A program made the translations under genes and the position numbers. The notes under the pieces are model-generated. The model was not told where the DNA came from. It saw nothing but the letters and a program-made list of their open reading frames with translations, and did no database searches. From assembly GCF_013340305.1 (NCBI RefSeq), contig NZ_BLVP01000008.1:62001-126000 (forward strand): a DNA stretch of 64,000 nucleotides, given 5' to 3'. Shown here piece after piece: positions 23,995 through 33,226 of the stretch. Position 1 is the stretch's first letter; each line of letters starts with the position of its first letter. The stretch comes from Desulfovibrio psychrotolerans (GTDB lineage Bacteria; Desulfobacterota; Desulfovibrionia; Desulfovibrionales; Desulfovibrionaceae).

Positions 23995-24828
23995 CTACTT
24001 GAGGCGCGCAGCCCATTCCACGGTTTCGAACCAGTAGTGCTTGCGTTCAGCCAGCCAGCCCTGTGCTTCCTTTTGGCGTATCCAGTTATCCAGCACGTTC
24101 AGGGTGTCCGGGTCGCCCTTGCGCACGGCAAAGGCCACGGGTTCGGAAGTGAAGGTGCCCTGCACGGGCATGAACAGTTTGTCTGGGTGCTCTGCCGCAC
24201 TGTGCGCGGGCAGAGGTGCGCTGGCCACAAATGCATGAACGCGGCCCGAGAGCAGTTCCTGCATGCACTGGGTCTCCTTGTCGAAGAGGCGCAGCGTGGC
24301 CTTGGGGAAGAACTGCTTGGCGGCGGTGGCAGGGGTGGAGCCTATGCGCGCCACGATGATCACGTCCTGGCTGTTGAAGTCATCCAGCGAATCGAATCCG
24401 GCAGCCGTGGTTTTGCTGGCCACCAGCGCCATGCCCGTGGTGTCGTAGGGGATGGTGAAGTTGACCTTCATGTTGCGCTCTGTGGTCACGCTCATGCCGC
24501 CGATGATGACATCGAACTTGTCAGACAGCAGGGCGGGGATGATGCCCGACCAGCTTGTGGGAACGAACTCCATGCGTACGCCGAGATCCTGTGCCAGCTG
24601 GGTCATGACATCCACCTCAAAACCGATGTATTCGCCGGTTTTGTCCGTCATGGCCCATGGCACGAAGGTGGAGAATCCCACGCGCAGGGTTCCGCGTTCC
24701 AGCACCTTGGAAATGACGCTGGCATCGCGCAGTGCGTGGGTGGCGTCTTTGGCGTGGGCCTGCGGAAGCAGGAGGCAGGCCAGCAGCAGGGCCGCAAATA
24801 ACAGGGTGGAGGCGATTCTAAGAGGCAT
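23995..24828 (-). CDS. Amino-acid ABC transporter substrate-binding protein
   Basis: A 277-aa periplasmic binding protein of family 3 (SBP_bac_3). A signal peptide ends around LLPQAHA-KDA. The mature part has VLERGTLRVGFSTFVPWAMTDKTGEYIGFEVDVMTQLA, FDVIIGGMSVTTERNMKVNFTIPY and IGSTPATAAKQFFP, all standard for polar amino-acid receptors. The conserved Arg of TTERNMKVNF would bind the alpha-carboxylate. AAGGAG precedes the ATG. It lies between the two permease genes. The substrate cannot be told from sequence; glutamine, glutamate, histidine or cystine are possible. Confidence 0.93.
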   Translation of the reverse strand: MPLRIASTLLFAALLLACLLLPQAHAKDATHALRDASVISKVLERGTLRVGFSTFVPWAMTDKTGEYIGFEVDVMTQLAQDLGVRMEFVPTSWSGIIPALLSDKFDVIIGGMSVTTERNMKVNFTIPYDTTGMALVASKTTAAGFDSLDDFNSQDVIIVARIGSTPATAAKQFFPKATLRLFDKETQCMQELLSGRVHAFVASAPLPAHSAAEHPDKLFMPVQGTFTSEPVAFAVRKGDPDTLNVLDNWIRQKEAQGWLAERKHYWFETVEWAARLK

Positions 24829-24870
24829 GGGCCTACTCCTTTGGGGTTTGCCGTTCCGGAGAGCGGATTT

Positions 24871-25707
24871 TCAGATCGCTTCTGATGGCTTGAGCCGTTT
24901 TTCCATGGCCCGCGCCGTAAAAGACAGGCCAAGATTGATTGCCAGATAGATGGCGGCAATGGTGAACCATATTTCAAAGGTGAGAAAGGTTTCCGCGATG
25001 ATGGCCTGCCCCTGCATGGTCATGTCGAAGATCGAAATGGTGGCCACAAGGGCGGAATCCTTCACCAATGAGATGGATTGTCCGGTCAGGGGCGGCAGCA
25101 CGTTGCGCACGGCCTGCGGCAGGATGACCTTCCGGTAGGTGGCTGCGGTGGTCATGCCCAGACTGTACGAGGCTTCCCATTGTCCTTTGGGTACGCTCTG
25201 CATGCCTGCACGGAATATTTCTGCCATGTAGGCCCCTTCGAACAGCGACAGGGCGAGCACGGCCGATGCGAACGCGCCCATGCCCAGCACCGGGGAAAAG
25301 ACGAAATAGAGCACGTATAATTGTATGAGCAGCGGCGTGTTGCGGATGCCGTGTATGTAGGTGACGGCCACGGCGCGGCCAACCATGGAGGGGGAGCGGG
25401 TCAGCAGCATGGCGGCAAGGCCGAACAGCAGGGCAAGGCCCATGGCGCAGGCGGTTATATGCAACGTGACGAGTAGGCCTGCCATGAGCGGCCCCCAGTG
25501 CAGGGTGCCTTCGCGTATGGTGAACAGGTAGCGGGGAACCCGGTACCATTGCCAGTCGTAACCCAGCCCTTCAGCCCCGGCGGCCATGCACCAGACGAGG
25601 CCCGCCATCACCAGCAGATACTGAAAAACATCCCATGCCGGCGAACGGTGCTCCGCGCTGGCAAGGGCGAGCGCCCTGCGCAGCCGTGTACGCGAAAATG
25701 AGGCCAT
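24871..25707 (-). CDS. Polar amino-acid ABC transporter permease (first)
   Basis: A 278-aa HisM/GlnP-type permease and the first gene of the minus-strand transporter cluster. The ATPase-contact loop is EGAYMAEIFRAGMQSVPKGQWEASYSLGM, and the helix VTYIHGIRNTPLLIQLYVLYFVF has the family RNTPLL signature. No Shine-Dalgarno is obvious before the ATG at 25707. The ATPase subunit should be encoded elsewhere. Confidence 0.92.
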   Translation of the reverse strand: MASFSRTRLRRALALASAEHRSPAWDVFQYLLVMAGLVWCMAAGAEGLGYDWQWYRVPRYLFTIREGTLHWGPLMAGLLVTLHITACAMGLALLFGLAAMLLTRSPSMVGRAVAVTYIHGIRNTPLLIQLYVLYFVFSPVLGMGAFASAVLALSLFEGAYMAEIFRAGMQSVPKGQWEASYSLGMTTAATYRKVILPQAVRNVLPPLTGQSISLVKDSALVATISIFDMTMQGQAIIAETFLTFEIWFTIAAIYLAINLGLSFTARAMEKRLKPSEAI

Positions 25708-25891
25708 TTGAAGGATGTACAGCTTTTGCCGGTGTTCGCCAAGCGGTTATTCCGTCATGCCCGCAGGATACAAAGAAAGACGGGAGTGAGATGCGTCTTG
25801 TTACGTCGGTCGGCGGCCTGCCGGGTCTGCCTGTGTGGCGAGGGCACGGGCGCGGAGGGGGGAACGGTTTCGTGCAGATGGCCCAACGGAG

Positions 25892-25920
25892 CAAGGGCGC
25901 TCCGCACTGGAGCGCCCTTG
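25892..25920 (-). terminator. Terminator-like hairpin after chemoreceptor gene
   Basis: A perfect 12-bp stem (25892-25903 with 25909-25920) and 5-nt loop lie about 30 bp after the stop of the minus-strand chemoreceptor. No clear T run follows on that strand. Confidence 0.6.
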
Positions 25921-25951
25921 TGATGGATTAAACCGGGATGAGCGGCTTTTC

Positions 25952-27541
25952 TCAGTTTTCTATGCGTTCGATGATTTCCCTGAGCTGCGCGGAACGTTTG
26001 GCCAGTTCGCGTATGCCCATGGTGGCGGCGTTCAGTTCCGCAGCCGCCTGCTGTGAGATGTTCTTCACCTCATCCACGGCCTGATTGATGTGCTCGCTGG
26101 TGGCGGACTGCTGTTCGGCTGCGGTGGCGATTGCCTGCACCTGATCGGAGGTGTCGTTCACCAGATGGACGATGGCCTTGAGGGCTTCGCCCGAGGCGGC
26201 AGAGAGCGAGCGGGAGCGCTCCACGGCTTTGACGGCGGAATCCACGCTCTGCGTGTTCTGGCGCGTACCTTCCTGAATGGCCTGAATGGCGCTGCCCACT
26301 TCCTTGGTGGCGGTCATGGTTTTTTCCGCCAGCTTGCGCACCTCGTCTGCGACCACGGCAAAGCCCCGGCCCGCCTCGCCTGCGCGGGCGGCTTCTATGG
26401 CCGCGTTCAGGGCAAGAAGGTTGGTCTGGTCCGCAATGTCGGTGATGACGTTCATGACCTGCCCGATGCCCTCGGCCCTGGTGCCCAGTTCACCCATGCT
26501 TGTGCGCAGCGCTTCGGACTGGCGGGCCACCTCCGCGATAGCGTTCATGGCCTCTGCCACAACGGACGAGCCTTCCTGCGCCTTGCTGCGCGCCTCGGTG
26601 GCCTGTTCTGCGGCGGTGGAGGCATTGCGCGCCACCTCGTACACGGCGGCATTCATTTCTTCCATGGCGGTGGCTGTGTCTATGGCGCGCTCTGTCTGGC
26701 GGTCCACCTCGTTGCTTGTGTGCTCCACCTGCGCGGAGATTTCCTGCGCAAGGCGGGCCACATCCGTGGATACGCCCTCAGATTCCTGTGCTGCCCGCGA
26801 AATGGCTTCGTTCTTGGCCAGAATTTCTGCCTCGCGGGTGCGCAGCTCTGTGAGATCCTGATAAATACACAGCGCGCCCATGAGTTCGCCGTTCAGGTCG
26901 AACAACGGCGAGGCGTGTATGAACAGAGTGCGTTTGCCGCCCTTGCGGCCTGTAAATTCTACTTCTCGCGCGGTGACGGTATGATTTTCCAGACTGTCGC
27001 GCAGCACGGTGCGGCGCGAGGCATCGCCGTAAAAGAAGTGGGCCACGTTCTGCCCGTAGTAATCCTCCGGCTTGCCGTCGTGCTGGAGAATTTTGATAAG
27101 CGAAGCGTTGGTGTAGGTGAGTTTTTCTTTGGTATCCACCACCACGAAGGGGGTGTCTATGCCTTTGAGTACGCCCTGCGCGAAGCCGAGGTTGTGCTTG
27201 AGGCGCGTGATGAGCGACTCAAGGGCGAGGCGCATTTCGGCAAGTTCATCCGAGCCGCCGCAGGCGAAACAGACGGTGTAATCGCCGTCCAGAACGCGTT
27301 CCACGCCCTGCCGGATTTCCCTGAGCGGGCCGGTTATCCGCTGCACAAGCAGGACGGAAAGTGGAAGAATAAGGAAGAGCAGCGCGGCAACAGCGCAACC
27401 CGCCACAACGGAAACCGTGGAAACAGCCACCACATCACCCGTTGCGGAAAGCCATAACCAACCGAACCCCCCGAAGACCATTGCCAGCACAACACCCACC
27501 AGCGTGAAAATGAGAGCTTTTACGGAAACCCCTTTCAGCAT
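25952..27541 (-). CDS. Methyl-accepting chemotaxis protein with PAS domain
   Basis: A 529-aa chemoreceptor. Two N-terminal transmembrane helices (about 7-27 and 36-58) are separated by only a short external loop, so sensing is probably cytoplasmic. A HAMP-like segment begins at [18 protein letters not shown] domain (about 105-220) contains [21 protein letters not shown] and a PAC-like [15 protein letters not shown]. The signalling domain has the hairpin tip [44 protein letters not shown]. Start at 27541 is supported by AAGGAG. A PAS sensor suggests redox, haem or small-ligand input. The neighbouring amino-acid transporter is on the same strand but separated by a hairpin. Confidence 0.94.
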   Translation of the reverse strand: MLKGVSVKALIFTLVGVVLAMVFGGFGWLWLSATGDVVAVSTVSVVAGCAVAALLFLILPLSVLLVQRITGPLREIRQGVERVLDGDYTVCFACGGSDELAEMRLALESLITRLKHNLGFAQGVLKGIDTPFVVVDTKEKLTYTNASLIKILQHDGKPEDYYGQNVAHFFYGDASRRTVLRDSLENHTVTAREVEFTGRKGGKRTLFIHASPLFDLNGELMGALCIYQDLTELRTREAEILAKNEAISRAAQESEGVSTDVARLAQEISAQVEHTSNEVDRQTERAIDTATAMEEMNAAVYEVARNASTAAEQATEARSKAQEGSSVVAEAMNAIAEVARQSEALRTSMGELGTRAEGIGQVMNVITDIADQTNLLALNAAIEAARAGEAGRGFAVVADEVRKLAEKTMTATKEVGSAIQAIQEGTRQNTQSVDSAVKAVERSRSLSAASGEALKAIVHLVNDTSDQVQAIATAAEQQSATSEHINQAVDEVKNISQQAAAELNAATMGIRELAKRSAQLREIIERIEN

Positions 27542-28662
27542 GAGCAACTCCTTATACGTTACGACACGGTTGGTACGCTACACCCCTTCAACCATGATCG
27601 TCTCATCTCTCTATCGTCCGAACGCCCATTTGCTTAACAGGCTGTTGAAAAAAGGTTACCTGCTGCACTGCCGCGAACTGTGTCCTCCCCAGGGGCAGTT
27701 TCGAAGATGGCAGGTCTGTATTTTTTTAATGCGTTGCATTGTCCAAATGCTGCATGACTGCAGAAATGGAATGGCAGGCCGCGTTACATGATCCGTGTCC
27801 TCTCTTACGCCGGAGCGGACTCCCCACGCGCATAAGCAAGTTGCGGGCCATACTCCCGCTATCTGCCGCACGGTCCTTCTGAAAGGGTCGGAAGGGGGCC
27901 GCAGGGCTCCATAGGATTCCATAGGAAGCAGGCGATACCGGGAGAGGGTGTCCGTTCTCCGGGGCCGCGTCTCGTACTGCCGCGGTATTGGGGGAAAGCA
28001 GCCGTCCTTAGCAGCGGTTTGGCAGCGGTTTGGCAGCTACGGGCCGGAGGACGCTGCATGATGGTTGCCTTGCAGGAGAACGACTCCTGCTTTCGATTTC
28101 TCACAATATGCATACCGGGTACCGGTTTGTTGCAAAATTATGTCTGATTTACTGGAAATAGTACTCTGTTTCCACAAAAATGGACAGTCCTTTCCTGAGG
28201 CCGCGTGACGTTTCAGCGTCTTGTGCGTGACATGACCATTGCCGCCGGAGGCACGGAATACGCGGTGCGGAGAGGTGCGCGGCCTAATTGCAGGGCACGG
28301 TGGAGCGCGGACGTTTTTGGACGAAGAGGTATGAGAGATACGTTGGTTTGCGCAGTATCTAGACAATATCTTGAAAGCGCGCTACTGCTTGAAAAAGCAC
28401 GGTGTTTCCGGTTCGGGGTGCGGGAGATGCTTTCTTCAGGGGGGTGGGCGTTTAGAGGTTGGAACCTTTGGCGTAGAAGCTGCATCCCGGCGCGAGCCGG
28501 TATGGAACATTGCCTGCATCGGGCGGGGTGTTTCCGGCGAAAAGGAGCAATATGGCGGAAGCTCGGGGCAGAGAGACCGTGCCGCGGGGAACATCTTGTT
28601 CCCGCCCGGGAGGTGAACCCGCTCCGGGGGCTTTCGTATCTACGCCATCTGCAAGGAGTTCC
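27542..28662. other. 1.1-kb noncoding region
   Basis: No frame here has a ribosome binding site and a recognisable family. Visible elements are a caggctgttgaaaaa string (about 27640) of a kind often seen at IS ends, an imperfect hairpin GCGAACTG/CAGTTTCG (about 27673-27705), a TTGCA half-site sequence gttgcattgtccaa near 27733, a duplicated agcggtttggc unit (28012-28040) that creates GG-N10-GC spacing, and an interrupted inverted repeat ggaaata/tgtttcc near 28154. It is locally more AT-rich than its surroundings. It may hold an IS scar or an unrecognised RNA. Confidence 0.45.
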
Positions 28663-29658
28663 ATGGCCAGTACGGCAGAAATGTCAGCCCCTTCGGGAGA
28701 AGGTGGCTTTTTCAGTGTTTCCCCGCTCATGATTTTTCCCTCCGTCATGGGGTCTTTCAGTGTCTACCTGCGCCAAGGCAGCGAATACGTCCTGTACACG
28801 GGTGCTGAAGAGGTATTTACCGAGCGGCACAAGCGGGTGCTCTACGAGAACGGCGTACGCGAGGTATTTGTCCGGCAGAAGCACAAGGAGTCGTATACCC
28901 GTTATGTGGAAGAGAATCTGGGGCACATCCTGCTGGATGATTCCATTCCTCTGCGCGAGCGGGCAGGACTGTTTTACAAGGTTTCCGCCGAGGCACTGGA
29001 GGATGTTTTTGAGTCCCGCCTTCCCGGCAAGGTCGGCGAGGAACAGTACGACCGCATCCACAGCTTTGTGAATCAGGCCGTGCGGTTTCTGTGCCTTGAA
29101 AACTCGCTCAAAGCCGTGGGCGAGTTCATTGCCCACGACTACAAGACCTATACGCACTGCGTGAACGTGTTCGTTTATACCACCACCCTGCTGCAGACCT
29201 ATGGACTTGACGAGGAAATGCTGGTGCGCTGCGGCATAGGGGCCATGCTGCATGATGTGGGCAAGACCCGCATTCCCCGGCTGATTCTGAACAAGCCGGG
29301 CAAGCTGGACCCGGACGAGCGGCGTATCATCAGCAAGCATCCCACTCTGGGGCTTGCCTCGTGCACACGCATGCCTCTTGCGCAGGAGGCCATGAACATC
29401 ATCCTTTTCCATCATGAAAAGATGAACGGCAGCGGGTATCCCGCCGGACTCATGGCGGAGGAGATTCCGCTGCCCGTGCGTGTGGTGACCATTGCCGATA
29501 TATACGATGCCCTGACCTCAGACCGTCCGTATGCAGATGCCCGGCGTCCCTTTGAGGTGCTGGAGCTTATGCGGGCCACCATGGCACAGGATCTGGACAT
29601 GGAAGTGTTCAAACGGTTCATCATGATGCTTTCCGGCGCAAGGCTGGTGGGTCTGTGA
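28663..29658 (+). CDS. HD-GYP domain protein, first of a tandem pair
   Basis: A 331-aa predicted cyclic-di-GMP phosphodiesterase. An N-terminal region (about 15-90: FFSVSPLMIF, SVYLRQGSEYVLYTGAEE) resembles the DUF3391-like module that precedes many HD-GYP domains. The catalytic domain has H165, the HD pair at 197-198 in GAMLHDVGK and HHEKMNGSGYP (250-260), the HHE and GYP signature. All metal ligands appear intact. Output would lower c-di-GMP and favour motility over attachment. Start at 28663 is chosen for AAGGAG; longer frames add low-complexity sequence. The next gene, 49 bp on, is a close paralogue. Confidence 0.93.
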   Translation: MASTAEMSAPSGEGGFFSVSPLMIFPSVMGSFSVYLRQGSEYVLYTGAEEVFTERHKRVLYENGVREVFVRQKHKESYTRYVEENLGHILLDDSIPLRERAGLFYKVSAEALEDVFESRLPGKVGEEQYDRIHSFVNQAVRFLCLENSLKAVGEFIAHDYKTYTHCVNVFVYTTTLLQTYGLDEEMLVRCGIGAMLHDVGKTRIPRLILNKPGKLDPDERRIISKHPTLGLASCTRMPLAQEAMNIILFHHEKMNGSGYPAGLMAEEIPLPVRVVTIADIYDALTSDRPYADARRPFEVLELMRATMAQDLDMEVFKRFIMMLSGARLVGL

Positions 29659-29707
29659 GATCGGCGCAGCAGACAGGTGCGGGCTTCGGCTCCCAAGGCA
29701 GGCAGGT

Positions 29708-30700
29708 ATGACGCAGGCTGCATTTGTACAGCCGCGGGAAACCCGCGACGACGAATTCTTTGCCGTGCCGCCGGCCATGCTGCTGCGGGGGATGCGCGGA
29801 GCCTTCAGCCTGTATCTGAAGCAGGGGCGGGAGTATGTGCTGTATACGCACGCGGGTGAGGAATTTGACGAGCGGCACCAGCGGGTGCTTATGGCTTCCG
29901 GCGTGCAGTGCGTGTTTGTGCGGGAGCATGAAAGGCCCGAATACCGCCAGCACGTGGTGGACAATCTGGGCCGCGTGCTTGGTGACGAAAACATTCCGCT
30001 GCCGACGCGGGCGCAGATTTTCTACGAAGCCTCCCTCGAAGTGGTGGAGGATATCTTTGCCAACAAGCTGCCCCCCACCATACGGCGCGAGCAGTTTAAC
30101 CGGGTGTTCGAATTTGTGACCAAGGGCGTGAGTTTTCTGACACTGGAAAACTCCATCCGCACCATGGCTTCGCTTATCGCCCACGACTACCACACCTTTT
30201 CGCACTCCCTGCATGTGTTCATCTACTCGCAGGTCATTTTGCAGACCTATGGGTTTGATGACCGCAATCTGGTGCAGTTCGGCCTCGGAGCCATGCTGCA
30301 CGACATAGGCAAGACCTTCATCGACGAGAGTATTCTCAACAAGCCCGGTCCGCTTTCGTGGGAGGAGCGCGGCGTGGTGAACGAGCATCCCGTGCTCGGG
30401 GCGGGGGCATGCACCCTTATGCCTCTTTCGCAGGATGCGCTGAACTGCGTGCTTTTTCATCACGAAAAGATGGACGGCACGGGCTACCCCTGCGGGCTGA
30501 AAGGCGAGGAGATTCCTCTGCCCGTGCGCGCCGTGACCATTGCGGATATCTACGATGCCCTGTGCTCCGAACGGCCCTATGCCCGTGCGCGCAACGCGTT
30601 TCAGGTGCTGCGCATCATGCGGGATGAAATGGGGCATGGGCTGGATTTGGACGTTTTTGCCCGGTTTGTGCGTATTTTGAGCGGCGCGGGCATGGTCTGA
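29708..30700 (+). CDS. HD-GYP domain protein, second of a tandem pair
   Basis: A 330-aa paralogue of the preceding gene with the same layout: an N-terminal module (PPAMLLRGMRGAFSLYLKQGREYVLYTHAGEEF), then an HD-GYP domain with the HD pair at 198-199 (GAMLHDIGK) and HHEKMDGTGYP (251-261). The two align over their full length, so a tandem duplication is likely. AGGCAGG precedes the ATG. A terminator follows at 30732. Both copies look catalytically competent, so they may differ in N-terminal input or localisation. Confidence 0.93.
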   Translation: MTQAAFVQPRETRDDEFFAVPPAMLLRGMRGAFSLYLKQGREYVLYTHAGEEFDERHQRVLMASGVQCVFVREHERPEYRQHVVDNLGRVLGDENIPLPTRAQIFYEASLEVVEDIFANKLPPTIRREQFNRVFEFVTKGVSFLTLENSIRTMASLIAHDYHTFSHSLHVFIYSQVILQTYGFDDRNLVQFGLGAMLHDIGKTFIDESILNKPGPLSWEERGVVNEHPVLGAGACTLMPLSQDALNCVLFHHEKMDGTGYPCGLKGEEIPLPVRAVTIADIYDALCSERPYARARNAFQVLRIMRDEMGHGLDLDVFARFVRILSGAGMV

Positions 30701-30731
30701 GTGCTGAAACCGGAAACAGGACAGTGAATGC

Positions 30732-30753
30732 GGGCCGAAAGGGCCCTTTTTTT
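30732..30753 (+). terminator. Rho-independent terminator of the HD-GYP pair
   Basis: A 5-bp GC stem GGGCC/GGCCC with a GAAAG loop is followed by seven T residues (30747-30753), 31 bp after the second HD-GYP stop. Confidence 0.8.
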
Positions 30754-30968
30754 ACGCCTTGAAGAAGGCTTTTTCATGCAGTTACGCCAATCCGGACCGG
30801 ATTAGTCCAAAAAAACGAGCGATGCCCCTTCCCCCGTGGGGTCTGCGGTGTTATATGCCAAAGGTGCGCCGCAACACGCCGGAGAAAAGGTTTCTTCCGG
30901 CGTGTTGGACGCGCGGCGCGGCGGCGTATGATCGCCGGGCCTTACAAGCACTACCGGAGGGTCACCAT

Positions 30969-31814
30969 ATGTGGGAATACACCGACAAGGTCCGTGAACA
31001 TTTTCTGAACCCCAGAAACGTGGGGGAAATTGCAGACGCGGATGCCGTGGGAGAAGTGGGCAGCCTTGCGTGCGGAGACGCGCTCAAGCTGTTCCTTAAG
31101 ATAGACGAGCACGAACGCATTGTGGAAGCGAAGTTTCAGACCTTCGGCTGTGCAAGCGCCATCGCCTCATCCTCCGCGCTGACGGAGATGCTTATCGGCA
31201 AGACGGTTGCCGAGGCGGAGAAGATAACCAACAAGGATATCGCCGCGTTTCTGGGCGGACTGCCCAAGGAAAAGATGCACTGCTCCGTTATGGGACAGGA
31301 GGCACTGGAAGCCGCCATCAAAGGCTGGCGCGGCGAGGTGGTGGAGCAGCACGAGCACGAGGGCGAACTGGTCTGCAAATGTTTTGGCGTGACGGACGAA
31401 CAGATTTTGCGCGCCATACGCGAGAACAACCTGACCACGGTGGAGGAAGTGACCCACTTCACCAAGGCGGGCGGTGGCTGCGGCGACTGCATTCCCGACA
31501 TTCAGCGGCTGGTGGATCAGGCGCTTGGCAAGGTGGCTGCCTGCGAGGTGCCCGAAGCCAAGCCCAAGCCGCTTACCAATGTGCAGCGTATGCAACTGGT
31601 AGTGAAGACCCTTGAGGAAGAAGTGCGCCCCAGTTTGCAGAAGGACGGGGGCGACATTGAGCTTGTGGATATTGACGGGCACACCGTTACCGTGGCGCTG
31701 CGCGGCATGTGTACGCGGTGTCCTTCCAGCCAGCTGACGCTGAAGGGCTTTGTGGAGCGCACCTTGCGCGAGCATGTGGAGCCGGAAATAACCGTGGTGG
31801 AGGCAGGCGCATGA
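30969..31814 (+). CDS. nifU: NifU Fe-S cluster scaffold
   Basis: A 281-aa modular scaffold that assembles Fe-S clusters from sulfur delivered by NifS. Module 1 is IscU-like with C35, C61 and C105. Module 2 is a BFD-like ferredoxin with C136, C138, C171 and C174 (CKCFG and CGDC). Module 3 is the C-terminal NifU domain with C248 and C251 in CTRCPSS. The cysteine positions of the first two modules almost coincide with Azotobacter NifU. GGAGGG precedes the ATG at 30969. Its TGA overlaps the nifS ATG, so the two are translationally coupled. With no nitrogenase genes nearby it probably serves general Fe-S assembly, as in other sulfate reducers. Confidence 0.95.
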   Translation: MWEYTDKVREHFLNPRNVGEIADADAVGEVGSLACGDALKLFLKIDEHERIVEAKFQTFGCASAIASSSALTEMLIGKTVAEAEKITNKDIAAFLGGLPKEKMHCSVMGQEALEAAIKGWRGEVVEQHEHEGELVCKCFGVTDEQILRAIRENNLTTVEEVTHFTKAGGGCGDCIPDIQRLVDQALGKVAACEVPEAKPKPLTNVQRMQLVVKTLEEEVRPSLQKDGGDIELVDIDGHTVTVALRGMCTRCPSSQLTLKGFVERTLREHVEPEITVVEAGA

Positions 31815-33004
31815 GAACCGTATATCTGGACAACAACGCCACCACGCAGGTGGACCCGGAAGTTCTGGAAGCCATGATGCCCTTCCTGACGGACCTGTAC
31901 GGCAACCCTTCCAGCATGCACCGGTTCGGCGGACAGGTGGGGCGGCATATCGTGCAGGCAAGGGAACAGGTGGCGGCTGCCATAGGCGCACAGCCTGAAG
32001 AAATTCTCTTTACCGCCTGCGGCACAGAAAGCGACAACACCGCCATTTGGTCCGCCCTGCATTCCCAGAAGGAGAAGAAGCACATCATTACCACCCGTGT
32101 GGAGCATCCCGGCGTGCTTAATCTGGTGCAGCATCTTGAAAAGCGGGGCTACGAGGCCACCTATCTGGGTGTGGACGCCAAGGGGCGGCTGGACCTTGAC
32201 GAGTTGCGTGAGGCCATCCGCAAGGATACGGCGCTGGTTTCCGTGATGTATGCCAACAACGAAACGGGCGTGCTGTTCCCCATGGAAGAGATTGCCCGGA
32301 TAGTGAAGGAACGCGGCGTGCAACTGCACACCGACGCTGTGCAGGCTGTGGGCAAGGTGCCTGTGAATGTGGCGGAATTGCCCGTGGATTTTCTGGCGCT
32401 TTCCGGCCACAAGCTGCATGCCCCCAAGGGCGTGGGCGCGCTGTACGTGCGCAAGGGCACGCCGTTCCGTCCCTTCCTGCGGGGGGGGCATCAGGAACGC
32501 GGTCGCCGCGCCGGGACGGAAAACACCGCCTCCATTGTGGCGCTGGGCAAGGCGTGTGAATTGGCGGCCATGAATATGGCTGAGGAGCGCACCCGCGTGA
32601 AGGCCCTGCGCGACAGGCTGGAGGCAGGGCTGCTTGCCGCCATTCCTGATTCCATGGTGAACGGCGACACAGAGAACAGGTTGCCCAACACGACATCCGT
32701 TGCCTTTAAGTACGTGGAAGGGGAGGCCATTCTGCTGCTCATGGACGGCCACGGCATATGCGCCAGTTCCGGTTCCGCCTGCACATCGGGCAGTCTTGAA
32801 CCTTCGCACGTGCTGCGTGCCATGGGCGTGCCCTTTACGTACGCGCACGGCTCCATACGCTTCAGCCTGAGCCGTTTTAACACGGACGAAGATGTTGCTC
32901 TGGTGCTGCGGGAACTGCCGCCCATCATCAAGCGGCTGCGCGATATGTCGCCCTTCCGCGAGGGGCAGGAACCCAAGGGCGAAAAGCCTGCCTGCGGCTG
33001 CTGA
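31811..33004 (+). CDS. nifS: Cysteine desulfurase NifS
   Basis: A 397-aa PLP enzyme converting cysteine to alanine and enzyme-bound persulfide for NifU. The PLP lysine is K201 in LALSGHKLHAPKG, the PLP-stacking histidine is H99 in RVEHPG, and the catalytic cysteine is C324 in ASSGSACTSGS. The N terminus VYLDNNATTQVDPEV is diagnostic. The C terminus ends in a Cys-Gly-Cys motif. Its ATG overlaps the nifU stop (ATGA), and a terminator follows at 33031, so nifUS forms a two-gene operon. Confidence 0.96.
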   Translation: MRTVYLDNNATTQVDPEVLEAMMPFLTDLYGNPSSMHRFGGQVGRHIVQAREQVAAAIGAQPEEILFTACGTESDNTAIWSALHSQKEKKHIITTRVEHPGVLNLVQHLEKRGYEATYLGVDAKGRLDLDELREAIRKDTALVSVMYANNETGVLFPMEEIARIVKERGVQLHTDAVQAVGKVPVNVAELPVDFLALSGHKLHAPKGVGALYVRKGTPFRPFLRGGHQERGRRAGTENTASIVALGKACELAAMNMAEERTRVKALRDRLEAGLLAAIPDSMVNGDTENRLPNTTSVAFKYVEGEAILLLMDGHGICASSGSACTSGSLEPSHVLRAMGVPFTYAHGSIRFSLSRFNTDEDVALVLRELPPIIKRLRDMSPFREGQEPKGEKPACGC

Positions 33005-33030
33005 ACAGGCCCGCCTGAACAAGGATTTTG

Positions 33031-33068
33031 AAGGGGTCGGACAGAGGTGTCCGGCCCCTTTTCTTCTT
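33031..33068 (+). terminator. Rho-independent terminator of nifUS
   Basis: A 13-bp stem (33031-33043 with 33048-33060, one G-T pair) and 4-nt loop, followed by TTCTTCTTC, lie 27 bp after the nifS stop. Confidence 0.85.
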
Positions 33069-33226
33069 CATGGAAAGAGCTTACGGTGGCCGGTATCGCG
33101 CCACATGCCCGCGCCGTATCGTGCATACAGTACGCCCGGACAGCGTCCGCAGCGTGTCAGGCACCGCGAACAGCCACGCACAACCCCATCGCGGACCACG
33201 GTCCGCCACAGGAAAAGGAGCCAACG

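Noticed and set aside
27640-27660. Insertion sequence end
   Set aside because: The caggctgttgaaaaa string resembles IS-associated sequence, but there is no transposase, matching inverted end or target duplication.
28018-28040. GG-N10-GC sigma-54 promoter created by the duplicated agcggtttggc unit
   Set aside because: It matches only the dinucleotides and is explained by a local duplication. The nearest gene is over 600 bp away.
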